From positions 4,092,001-4,156,000 of the forward strand of contig NZ_JAUSVA010000002.1 of assembly GCF_030813695.1 (NCBI RefSeq): a DNA stretch of 64,000 nucleotides, in the 5' to 3' direction. Shown piece after piece: positions 54,254 to 62,542 of the stretch. The stretch is from Kitasatospora herbaricolor (GTDB taxonomy: Bacteria > Actinomycetota > Actinomycetes > Streptomycetales > Streptomycetaceae). Numbering within the stretch: position 1 is the first letter of the stretch; every line of letters starts with the position of its first letter. Position numbers and translations under genes: made by a program. The notes under the pieces were generated by a model, which saw nothing but the letters and a program-made list of their open reading frames with translations, was not told the DNA's origin and did not search any database.

Positions 54254-55681
54254 TCAGGGCCGGGCGTAGAAGTCGGGCGTGCCCATGATCCAGAGGCTGG
54301 CCTGCTTGATCGGCATGCCGGCGCGGGGCGCCTCGATCATCTGGTCGTCGCCGATGTACAGGCCGACGTGGTGGATGTCGGCGGCGCGGCCGGTGTCGCT
54401 CCAGAACACCAGGTCGCCCGGGCGGAGCTGGCGGTAGGTCACCGGGGTGGACTCGGCGTACTGGTCGGCGGCGAAGTGGGTGATCCGCCGGCCGCCGGTG
54501 CGCCAGGCCATCATGGTCAGCCCCGAGCAGTCGTACCCCGCCGGGCCCTCGCCGCCCCAGATGTACGGCAGGCCGATCTTTGAGCGGGCGAAGGCGATCG
54601 CGGCCTCCGCGCCCTGCGCCGACCACACGCCGGGGCCGTCCGGCGGCACGGCGGGTGGTCCGGCCGGCTGCTCCTGCGCGGGCTGGTCGGCCGCCGCACT
54701 GGCGGCCTCGGCTGCCTCCGCCGCCGCCCTCTCCGTCGCTGCCTTCTCCCCTGCCGCCCGGTCCGCCGCCGCCCTGTCCGCGGCGATCCGGTCCGCCGCC
54801 GCCTGTGCGGCCGCGGTCGCCTCGGCCGCGGTCCTCGCCGCCTCCTCGGCGGCCCGGGCCGTGATCGCCTCCTGGGCCTCCCGGCGGCGGCGTTCGAGTT
54901 CGACGGTGGTGTCGCGGGCGGCGGCGAGCTCGCCGAGGAGCTGTTCGCGGCGCCGGCCGATCTCGGCCACCTTGGCCCGGCCGGTCGCGACCAGGGCCTG
55001 TGCCTGGTCCCGGGCGGTCCGGACCTCCCCCGCGGCCCGCTCGGCGGCGGCGGTGGCCTCGCGCGCGGCGGCTCCCGCACGGGTCGCGGCGGCGGCCGTG
55101 CCGGTGGCGGCGTCCAGGATCTGCCGGGTGCTGCCGCTGACCACCCGGACGACGGCCGCCTGGGCGCCGGCCGCGCGCGGGCCGGGAGCCCCGATCAGCG
55201 CGTCGATGGCGGAGAGTTCGGCGGTGGCGCCCTGGCGGTAGGTCTCCGCGGCCAGTCGCGCCGCCTCCTCGGCGGCGGCGTACCGGGCGAGTTCGGCGGC
55301 GGCGGCCAGCCCGAGGGCCCGGCTCTCCGCCAGCCGGGCCCGGCTGAGCCTCGCCTGGGCGCCGTTGTAGTTCTCCACCGCCCGTTCGGCCGCCAGGGAG
55401 GCCTGCTCGCTTTCGCCCTGGGCGGCGGTGAGCCGGGCCTCGACGGCGGCGCTCGCGGCCGCCCGCCGGTCGGCGTCGGCCCGGGAGCGGGCGATCTCCT
55501 CGGCGGAGGGGTAGCCCTCGCCCGGGTGCGGACCGCCCGGTGGCGGGCCCGGCTCGGCGGGCGCCGCCGGCCCGGGGTCGTGCGGGACGGCGGCCGGCGC
55601 GGGGGCCGCGCCGGCCGCCGGGAGGGCGCCGAGGGTGGAGGTCAGGGCCAGCAGGAGGATCGGCAGGAGTCTGCGTGTCAC
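54254..55681 (-). CDS. NlpC/P60 peptidoglycan hydrolase with coiled-coil domain
   Basis: 475 residues. Signal peptide VTRRLLPILLLALTSTLG..., Pro-rich linker, a long Ala/Arg-rich coiled-coil (about 55-320), then a C-terminal NlpC/P60 domain: catalytic Cys in YDCSGLTMMAW, His in IHHVGLYIG and a third polar residue in IEAP. Such secreted endopeptidases (RipA-like layout) cut peptide cross-links during division or spore germination. GTG 55681 with AGAAGGA just upstream; GTG 55696 is in frame but has no such site. Confidence 0.92.
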   Translation of the reverse strand: MTRRLLPILLLALTSTLGALPAAGAAPAPAAVPHDPGPAAPAEPGPPPGGPHPGEGYPSAEEIARSRADADRRAAASAAVEARLTAAQGESEQASLAAERAVENYNGAQARLSRARLAESRALGLAAAAELARYAAAEEAARLAAETYRQGATAELSAIDALIGAPGPRAAGAQAAVVRVVSGSTRQILDAATGTAAAATRAGAAAREATAAAERAAGEVRTARDQAQALVATGRAKVAEIGRRREQLLGELAAARDTTVELERRRREAQEAITARAAEEAARTAAEATAAAQAAADRIAADRAAADRAAGEKAATERAAAEAAEAASAAADQPAQEQPAGPPAVPPDGPGVWSAQGAEAAIAFARSKIGLPYIWGGEGPAGYDCSGLTMMAWRTGGRRITHFAADQYAESTPVTYRQLRPGDLVFWSDTGRAADIHHVGLYIGDDQMIEAPRAGMPIKQASLWIMGTPDFYARP

Positions 55682-55873
55682 GGGTGTCCTTCTCACGCGT
55701 CCGACGAGCGGCCGGATGTCTCTTCGGTGACAGTGCGGTCACGCGTAGTGATCATTTCAAAATCACCGGCTCCCCGGGCCGGCCCGGGCCAGGCAGCCGG
55801 GTGAGATGTCGGACCATCCGATCGGACGCCGGTCGCGACGGTGCGCGGCGGGCCCGCGCCGGCCTCCGGTCGG

Positions 55874-56995
55874 CTACCGGCGGACCCTGGGCGTGCGGGG
55901 CCGCAGGTGCCGGGGCGCCGGCGCGGTGCCCGCCGGGGGCTGCGGCGGGACGGTGCCGGCCGTGCCGGGGCGGACGGCGTACGTCCGGCTGCGGCCGGCC
56001 CGGACGGTGCGGCGGCGCAGGCCGGCCTGCCGCCGTTCACCGTCCTGCTCGTGCAGCGACCCGCCGGGGGTGGCCGGGGCGGGTACGGGTGCCCGGCGGG
56101 CGCCCGCGCCCGAGCGCCGGTCGGTCAGCCGGGCCGAGCGCCGGGCCAGGGCGCGGGCCTCGTGCGCGTCGAGGTGGGCGCTGGCCCGGGCGGCCATCCG
56201 CTCGGCCACCCGGTGGGTGGCGGTGTGGTGGGCGGGGACCTTGTCGGGCGCCCCGGCGATCAGATCGAAAAGCCAGGTGCGGGCCCGGTCCGCACGCCGG
56301 TGGAGCAGGCGTTCACGCCGGAGCGCACGCGCCCTCCGCCGGGGGCGTGTGGCGTACCGCCAGCGCGCCCACGGGCTGCTGGGACGGGCCAGCCGGATCG
56401 CGCCGATCCAGGACAGGCCGGGGACCATGATGCCGAGCAGACCCGTCCAGACCTTGCCCTTGAGCAGGGCGACGATCGACACCAGCGCGTTCACCACGAT
56501 CACCGCGACCAGGCCCCAGCGGGTCTGCTGGCTGGGCACCACGCCGAGGGGGACGTAGCCGGTGAGCAACAGGGCGGTGATCAGGATGCCGAAGATCACC
56601 GCGTCCACCGACTTGCGGCCCTGCTCGCTCCAGTAGACGTCGTCCAGGTGCAGGATCAGCGCGAACTCGTCCAGGACCAGGCCGCAGCCGATGCCGAAGC
56701 TGAGCCCGAACCAGTCGATCCACGGGTGCCCGCCGTTGGTGGCGAACACCCCGATCCCGCCGACCAGCAGGAATCCCAGCCCGAACACCATGTGGTGGAT
56801 GTGCAGGCCGCCCGGGGTGATGTTGCCCGGCCACCAGCGGACCTCGGCGCGGATCATCCGCACGCTGAACCGGATGCAGACGAAGGACACGATGAACCCC
56901 ACCAGCAGCAGGAAGAGCGGCTGTTTGTGCGCGGCGACGATGTGCTGCTGGTAGCCGTCCAGCAGCGAGTCGAGGCTGAGCTGTGCGAGGTGCAT
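55874..56995 (-). CDS. Multi-spanning membrane protein with basic C-terminal tail
   Basis: 373 residues. About six hydrophobic helices in the first 215 residues, including PLFLLLVGFIVSFV and a His-rich segment GGLHIHHMVFGLGFLL and IHHM/LHLDD acidic/His pairs; then a long Arg/Ala-rich, low-complexity tail (about 230-373) that is probably cytosolic. Not recognised further. It lies between the NlpC gene and the ThrE-type exporter on the same strand. ATG 56995 follows GAACGAAGG. Confidence 0.8.
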   Translation of the reverse strand: MHLAQLSLDSLLDGYQQHIVAAHKQPLFLLLVGFIVSFVCIRFSVRMIRAEVRWWPGNITPGGLHIHHMVFGLGFLLVGGIGVFATNGGHPWIDWFGLSFGIGCGLVLDEFALILHLDDVYWSEQGRKSVDAVIFGILITALLLTGYVPLGVVPSQQTRWGLVAVIVVNALVSIVALLKGKVWTGLLGIMVPGLSWIGAIRLARPSSPWARWRYATRPRRRARALRRERLLHRRADRARTWLFDLIAGAPDKVPAHHTATHRVAERMAARASAHLDAHEARALARRSARLTDRRSGAGARRAPVPAPATPGGSLHEQDGERRQAGLRRRTVRAGRSRTYAVRPGTAGTVPPQPPAGTAPAPRHLRPRTPRVRR

Positions 56996-57066
56996 GGGTC
57001 GTACCTTCGTTCCTGGTGCCGCACCGGGCGGTCCGCCCGTCCGGTGCCGACGGGTCTAACGTCCGC

Positions 57067-58965
57067 TCAGAATCCCCGGGTGCGTTTCGCGGCGCGCCGG
57101 GGGACGGCCGGGTAGAGCGTCAGCGGCTCGGTGCTGCCGGGGATCTTCATGAACAGACGCGCGATCTCACCTCCCAGGTTCACGCCGATGGCGAGGGCGA
57201 GGGCGATGGCGGCGGCCCGGGTGATCGAGACCAGGCCGGCGCTGGAGTGGCCCTGCGCGAAGGAGAGCATGCCGAGGTAGATCGCCGAGCCGGGCATCAG
57301 CGGGCCGATCGCCGCGGTCACGTACGGGAGCGCCGAGGCGTACCGGTAACGGGCCATCAGCTGGCCGAACAGACCGACCAGGCCGGCCGCGACGCCGGTG
57401 GCGACGATCGGGGAGACCTGGGCGTTGTAGACCAGCACCCCGTAGCTGGACCAGCCGACGACGCTGTTCAGGGTGACCAGCAAAAGGTTTCTGCGCGCGG
57501 TCTGCAGCAGCATCGCGAAGGCCAGCGTCAGCACCATCGCGGCGATCAGCTGGACCGGCGGGTAGTTGATCCCGACCAGGCTCTCGTCCGGGTTGAGCTT
57601 GGCGTGGAAGCCCACGCCCAGGTAGAGGATCAGCATCACGCCGATCACGATGCCGGCGACCAGGTAGATCACTTCGAGCAGCCGGGCGGCGGCGGTGATG
57701 TAGAAGCCGGTCAGTCCGTCCTGGACGGCCGCGACCATGGCCCGCCCGGGCAGCAGCGCGAACAGCCCGCCGGTGATGACGACCGATCCGCGCAGGCCCA
57801 GGTCGTTGAAGGAGAGCACGATGCCGGAGACCGCGGCCGGCATCGCGGCGACCACGAACTGGTAGAACTCCGGCAGCCCGCGCCGGGCGATCAGCGAGGC
57901 CAGCCGGTCGCCGAGGATCGCCGCGACGAAGGCGTTGGCGAACACCAGCCAGGCCTTGGCGTCCAGCCGGCCGCCGACCAAGAAGGTCGCCGCGCCGGCC
58001 AGCAGGCCGGTGGTGAGCGAGAGCAGCCAGACCGGGTACGGGTGCCGGTTGCGGCGGATCTCGGCGAGCCGGCGGTACGCGTCGTTGACCGTCACCTGCT
58101 CGGCGGTGATGTCGGCCACCAGCTTGTAGACGGCGGCGAGCCGGGTGTAGTCGGAGGTCCGGCGGCGGACCACCCGGTCGGCGGTGACGGGGGGCTCGAC
58201 CAGCGAGGGCTGGTGGGAGATCCCGATCAGGGTGAAGGTCACCTGCGGCTCGCAGTGGTCCAGCCGGTAGGCGTGGGCGATGCCGAGCATGGCGGCCTCG
58301 ACGTCCTCCGCCGCCTCGCCGCTGGCCAGCAGCAGCTCGCCGATGCGCAGCGTCAGGTCGAGGATGCGCGGGACGTTGCGCGCGGTCGCCTCGGACTGCC
58401 GCTCGCGCGGGGTGCGCTCGAACGCCGGGCGCTCGGACATCGGCGTGCGCAGCAGGGTGCGCATCCGGTCCGGCCAGGGGGCGTCGCCGGGGGCGCCGGG
58501 GTTCAGGGTGGGGACGGCGATCCCGTTCGGCGGGGTGTAGCCGGCGGCGCGCCAGTCCTCGGGGGTGAGGGTGTCCTCCGGACCGGGCAGCAGGGCGGCG
58601 TCGTACGGCTCACCGTCGTCGCGGCCGGCCCCCGCGGGGCCTGCGGTGGCGGACCCGGCCGTGGCCGACCCGGCGGCGACGGACCCCGTCATCAGCTCGG
58701 CGGTCCGCAGCTCGATCGCCCGCAGCTCGGCGGCCCGGGACCGGGCCGCCGGCGCCTCGACGGACGGGGTCAGCAGGCCCTCGGTGGCCGGGGCGAACGG
58801 CACGTCGGCGGCGCCCGCCGGCGGGGCGGGGTGGCCCAGCAGGCCCTCGGTGGGCGGGGCGTCGGAGGGGTGCACCTGGCGGGTGTCCCGGGTGTCCCGG
58901 GCGGGCGGGGCCGCCCTGCCGCCTCTGGCCCTCTTGCCGCCGCCCGGCCGGCCCCGCTTCGGCAC
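57067..58965 (-). CDS. ThrE-type threonine/serine exporter with long disordered N-terminus
   Basis: 632 residues. The first about 190 are Pro/Ala/Glu-rich; the duplicated TEGLL (in PPTEGLLGHPAPP and PATEGLLTP) suggests a partial repeat. The core is the DUF1212/ThrE half, with RILDLTLRIGELLLASGEAAEDVEAAM and 4-5 helices, plus the DUF3815 half (VLTLAFAMLLQTARRNLLLVTLNSVVGW, GPLMPGSAIYLGMLSFAQG). C. glutamicum ThrE exports threonine and serine. GTG 58965 with GAGGAG 6 nt upstream. Confidence 0.9.
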   Translation of the reverse strand: MPKRGRPGGGKRARGGRAAPPARDTRDTRQVHPSDAPPTEGLLGHPAPPAGAADVPFAPATEGLLTPSVEAPAARSRAAELRAIELRTAELMTGSVAAGSATAGSATAGPAGAGRDDGEPYDAALLPGPEDTLTPEDWRAAGYTPPNGIAVPTLNPGAPGDAPWPDRMRTLLRTPMSERPAFERTPRERQSEATARNVPRILDLTLRIGELLLASGEAAEDVEAAMLGIAHAYRLDHCEPQVTFTLIGISHQPSLVEPPVTADRVVRRRTSDYTRLAAVYKLVADITAEQVTVNDAYRRLAEIRRNRHPYPVWLLSLTTGLLAGAATFLVGGRLDAKAWLVFANAFVAAILGDRLASLIARRGLPEFYQFVVAAMPAAVSGIVLSFNDLGLRGSVVITGGLFALLPGRAMVAAVQDGLTGFYITAAARLLEVIYLVAGIVIGVMLILYLGVGFHAKLNPDESLVGINYPPVQLIAAMVLTLAFAMLLQTARRNLLLVTLNSVVGWSSYGVLVYNAQVSPIVATGVAAGLVGLFGQLMARYRYASALPYVTAAIGPLMPGSAIYLGMLSFAQGHSSAGLVSITRAAAIALALAIGVNLGGEIARLFMKIPGSTEPLTLYPAVPRRAAKRTRGF

Positions 58966-59083
58966 TTCCCGCTCCTCGCCGCCCCTGGTGGCCGGGCCAC
59001 CCTTCGATCTTCGGTTACACCTTGCCCGATCGAACTCCCGGACGCACATGTACGCGGTGGCCTGCCGGGCCGGTGCCGTGGGC

Positions 59084-59770
59084 CTACCGGGCGCGGTCGG
59101 CGGCCGGCTCCTCGTCGACGGCCGCGTGCCGGGGGGCGTCGACCCGGCCGGCGGCCCGCCGGGCCCGCAGCAGCTCGATCGCGACCGGCACCGCGGAGAG
59201 CAGCACGATGGCGATCAGGATCGGCTCGATGTTGTCCCGGACGAAGGCGATCTGCCCGAGGAAGTAGCCGAGCACGGTGACGCCCGCGCCCCAGAGCACG
59301 CCGCCGATCACGTTGAACAGCACGAAGGAGCGGTAGTTCATCCGGCTCACCCCGGCGACGACCGGGGTGAAGGTCCGCACGATCGGCACGAACCGTGCCA
59401 GCACGATCGCCTTGGGCCCGTGCCGCTCGAAGAAGGCGGCGGCCTTCTCCACGTTCTCCTGCTGGAAGAGCCGGGAGTCGGGCCGGCTGAAGAGGCCGGG
59501 GCCCACCTTGCGGCCGAAGAGGTAGCCGACCTGGTCGCCGGCGACCGCGGCCGCCACCACCAGCAGGCAGACCAGCCAGAGCGGCTGGTGCAGGTAGGTG
59601 CCGCCGGCCACCAGCATGCCGGTGGTGAAGAGCAGGGAGTCGCCGGGCAGGAAGAAGCCGATCAGCAGGCCGGACTCGGCGAACACGATCGCCAGGATCC
59701 CGATCAGGCCGAAGGCGGAGATCAGCGTGGTCGGGTCGAGCCAGGACGGGCCGAGGGCGAGGCTGGTCAC
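59084..59770 (-). CDS. DedA-family membrane protein
   Basis: 228 residues. DedA hallmarks: LIGFFLPGDSLLFTTGML (acidic residue after the re-entrant helix), AGDQVGYLFGRKVG and VPIVRTFTPVVAGVSRM. Four to five hydrophobic helices. DedA/UPF0043 proteins flip undecaprenyl-phosphate or phospholipids and affect pH and drug tolerance. GTG 59770 after AGGAG; a longer in-frame start adds 17 residues. It lies just before ThrE on the same strand, with separate ribosome sites. Confidence 0.92.
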   Translation of the reverse strand: MTSLALGPSWLDPTTLISAFGLIGILAIVFAESGLLIGFFLPGDSLLFTTGMLVAGGTYLHQPLWLVCLLVVAAAVAGDQVGYLFGRKVGPGLFSRPDSRLFQQENVEKAAAFFERHGPKAIVLARFVPIVRTFTPVVAGVSRMNYRSFVLFNVIGGVLWGAGVTVLGYFLGQIAFVRDNIEPILIAIVLLSAVPVAIELLRARRAAGRVDAPRHAAVDEEPAADRAR

Positions 59771-59957
59771 GGTGGCGGCACTCCTGAAAGGTCGACGCTT
59801 GGCAATGAAAGAGTAAAGCATTCACCAAGTGCCGGGTGGTTCGACCGGGACGGACCGTCAGATCGCCGGCCCGCCCGCCGCAGCCGTCCTGCCCCGCCGC
59901 CGTCCTGTGCCCCACCTGCCCGTGCCAGGCCCCACCGCCGTCCTGTGCCCAGCCGAC

Positions 59958-60004
59958 GCCGCTGCCCCGGTCCCCGCCGGTGAGGGCGGGGCCGGGGCAG
60001 CGGC
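59958..60004 (-). terminator. Terminator of the TPR gene
   Basis: A long GC-rich stem with one bulged T (left arm from 59958, right arm to 60004) and a small loop, 26 nt beyond the stop of the TPR gene. Confidence 0.75.
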
Positions 60005-60029
60005 GAAGCGGGACGGCCCGCGCAGGGGG

Positions 60030-62393
60030 TCAGAGACCGTAGCGCTCGACGGTCTTCTCGTGCCGGGCGGTGTCCACGCCGGCCGCCTTGGCCAGGTCGA
60101 GCCAGGCGAGCGGGTGCTTCCAGCGCTTCGTCAGCCGCTGCAGCAGGGCGTCCGCCTCGGCCGTCCGGGCCGTGGGCGGCACACCGACGGCCGCGTAGAT
60201 GCCGGGCAGCATCTCGTCCTCGTCCTCGGGGTCGGTGACGGCGTACTCGTCCGAGCTGTAGGCCCACACCGCGTACCCGGCCTCGGACAGCTCCTGCCGG
60301 AAGGCCGCCCACTTCTTGTCCCCGGGCCAGGCGCCGTCGATCCACCAGGTGGTGTAGCCCGCCGGGTCGAGCAGGGTGAGCAGCTGGAACACCGGCCGCC
60401 AGCGCTCGCGGACCTGCTGCGGCGCGTCCTCGCCCGGCGGGCGCTCCAGCAGGGCGGGGGCGAAGACCACCACGTCGCCGTGGTTGAGGTCCAGGTCGTC
60501 CCCGAGCACCGGCAGCAGGCGGGCGGTGGCGGGGCCGGTGCGGACGGCCGGCAGGTCCACCGAGGCGCCGTTGGTCCGGGCCGCCCGGACGGTGACGAGC
60601 TGCCACTCCTCGTCCACCGGGCCCTCGGGTTCGTCGAACTCGATGCCGATCCGGGCACCGGCGGCGCGCACCGCGGGCCAGTCGCGGTTGGCGGTGGCGG
60701 CGGTGACCAGGTGCCAGAGGTCGGCCTCCTGAACGGTCCGGTGCTGCTGCTCCGGCGGGGTCCCCTCCGCGGGCAGGGCGTGCAGCAGGATCTCCTCGTA
60801 CAGCCGCTGCGCCCGCGGGTGGTCGCCCAGCTCGGTGGCGGCGGCCGCGGCCAGCCGCCGGGTGTTGATCCGGCTGGGCTCCTGGGCCAGCAGGGCCGCA
60901 CAGTGCTCGCCGACCTCGGCCCAGCGGCTCTCGGCGGCGGCCCAGCGGGCCCGCGTCCAGTACGCGTCGGCGGGGCTGGTGGCCATCAGGCGGTCCGCGA
61001 GGCGGCGCACCCCGTCGCCGTCGCCGGCGTCGATCAGGACGGCGCCGAGCAGCCCGGTCAGCTCCTGGTGGCCCGGGTCCTGGTCGAGTCGCTCCCAGAG
61101 CAGGTCGGCGGCGGCCCGGGTGTGGCCGAGCGCGCCGAGCAGCCCGGCCAGGCGCAGCGCCAGGTCGGTGGCCTCGGCCCGGTCGCCGCTGTGCCGGCTG
61201 CGGGCCGCCGCGATCAGGTCGGCGTCGGCCTCCGGCGCGCCGGGTTCCGTCCGGGCGGCCAGCAGGGCGAGGAGTTCGCCGGGCGGCACCGGCAGCTCCG
61301 GCTCGGGCAGCGCCCCGGCGGCCGCCCGCAGCCCGGCGACCTGCTCGGCGACGCCGTCGGTGCGGCGCAGCTGGGTGAGCTTGCGCTCGCCGGTGGCGGC
61401 CAGGGTCAGCGCCACCGTGCGGGCGCCGCGGGCGAGGGCGAGCCGGCCGGCGGCCAGCAGCAGGTCCACGCAGGGGCGGTGCGAGCCGGTGGAGTCCAGG
61501 TAGCCGACCCAGCCGGTCAGCGCGGCGCCGAGTTCGGCGGTGTTCTCGTGGGCGCCGGCGGCGTGCAGGATCTCGATGGTGGCGACCCAGGCCGGCCGCA
61601 GGTCCGGGTGCCGCTCGGCCTCGTCGGCCGAGGGCAGCAGGGCGAGCGCCTCCTGGGTGCGGCCGAGCCGGGCCAGCGCGCGGGACCGCAGCATGGCGCC
61701 CCAGCGGCGGTCGCTCTCGTTGAGCTCGGCGCCGCGGGCGCGTTCGGCCCGCTCGGCGGTGTCCAGCAGGGCGAGCACCTCCTCGTCCCGGCCGAGCAGG
61801 TGCAGGGTGCCGGCCCGGGAGTGGTGGAAGTGCAGCGAGAGCCGCTGGCCGGCGGCCCGCATCCGGGTGGCGGCGGTGTCGAGGTGGCTGAGCGCGTCGG
61901 CCGGGCGGCCGTCGTCCTCCAGGGCGTCGGAGTACTCGCGGGAGAGGCAGTCGAAGCAGGCCCGGGCGGGCTCGATCCGGTCCAGGGTCTCGCTGAGGAC
62001 GGCGAGCCGCTCGGGCACGAAGCCGGGGCCGTCGACCCGGGCGTGGCAGATGGCGAAGTCCTGGACCACACAGACGGACTGCGGGCAGCTCGCGGTCTGC
62101 TCGCGGTGGGCGAACTCCAGCAGGTCCACCGCCTCGGGCAGCGCCTGCTCGCCCTGGTGGCGCTTGTTCAGCAGGTTCTGCATCCGCCAGTGCCGCAGGT
62201 AGACCTCGACCCAGGGCAGGTCCAGGGCCCGCGCGGCGGCGACCGCCTCCGGGAACACCGCGTCCAGCTGGTCGTTGCGGCCCTCGTTGGCGTGGCCGGG
62301 GAGTTCGTAGATGGCCTCGGCGAGTCGGTGGTGGCCGGCCTCGGCGAGCTGCTGGTGGGCGTCGTGGACCCAGGCCCAGATGTCGGTGCTCAT
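60030..62393 (-). CDS. Large TPR-type protein next to the HSP90-family gene
   Basis: 787 residues. Almost entirely helical, with repeated LxxLxxAxxxLxxLGR-type units (about 150-600) that form a tetratricopeptide-like superhelix, then a C-terminal domain (about 640-787: YTTWWIDGAWPGDKKWAAFRQELSEAGYAVWAYSSDEYA) that is not recognised. It directly follows the HSP90-family gene on the same strand, 150 nt apart, so a chaperone-TPR partnership is likely. ATG 62393 is preferred; a longer in-frame start is possible. Confidence 0.85.
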   Translation of the reverse strand: MSTDIWAWVHDAHQQLAEAGHHRLAEAIYELPGHANEGRNDQLDAVFPEAVAAARALDLPWVEVYLRHWRMQNLLNKRHQGEQALPEAVDLLEFAHREQTASCPQSVCVVQDFAICHARVDGPGFVPERLAVLSETLDRIEPARACFDCLSREYSDALEDDGRPADALSHLDTAATRMRAAGQRLSLHFHHSRAGTLHLLGRDEEVLALLDTAERAERARGAELNESDRRWGAMLRSRALARLGRTQEALALLPSADEAERHPDLRPAWVATIEILHAAGAHENTAELGAALTGWVGYLDSTGSHRPCVDLLLAAGRLALARGARTVALTLAATGERKLTQLRRTDGVAEQVAGLRAAAGALPEPELPVPPGELLALLAARTEPGAPEADADLIAAARSRHSGDRAEATDLALRLAGLLGALGHTRAAADLLWERLDQDPGHQELTGLLGAVLIDAGDGDGVRRLADRLMATSPADAYWTRARWAAAESRWAEVGEHCAALLAQEPSRINTRRLAAAAATELGDHPRAQRLYEEILLHALPAEGTPPEQQHRTVQEADLWHLVTAATANRDWPAVRAAGARIGIEFDEPEGPVDEEWQLVTVRAARTNGASVDLPAVRTGPATARLLPVLGDDLDLNHGDVVVFAPALLERPPGEDAPQQVRERWRPVFQLLTLLDPAGYTTWWIDGAWPGDKKWAAFRQELSEAGYAVWAYSSDEYAVTDPEDEDEMLPGIYAAVGVPPTARTAEADALLQRLTKRWKHPLAWLDLAKAAGVDTARHEKTVERYGL

Positions 62394-62465
62394 GCGGTCT
62401 CCCCCTGCGGGTGGTGCTGTGCGGTGCTGACGGGTGCGCTGCTGACGGTCGGACGGACGGCCGGC

Positions 62466-62510
62466 GGGTGTGCGGGCGACGGGTGCGCGGGCGACGGGTG
62501 CGCGGGCGGC
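62466..62510. repeat. 15-nt tandem repeat before the HSP90-family gene end
   Basis: GGGTGCGCGGGCGAC occurs three times in tandem with one or two changes, between the HSP90-family stop and the TPR gene start. Slippage product; no function seen. Confidence 0.6.
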
Positions 62511-62542
62511 GGACGGGCGGGGCACGGCCGGGCGGTGCGCGC

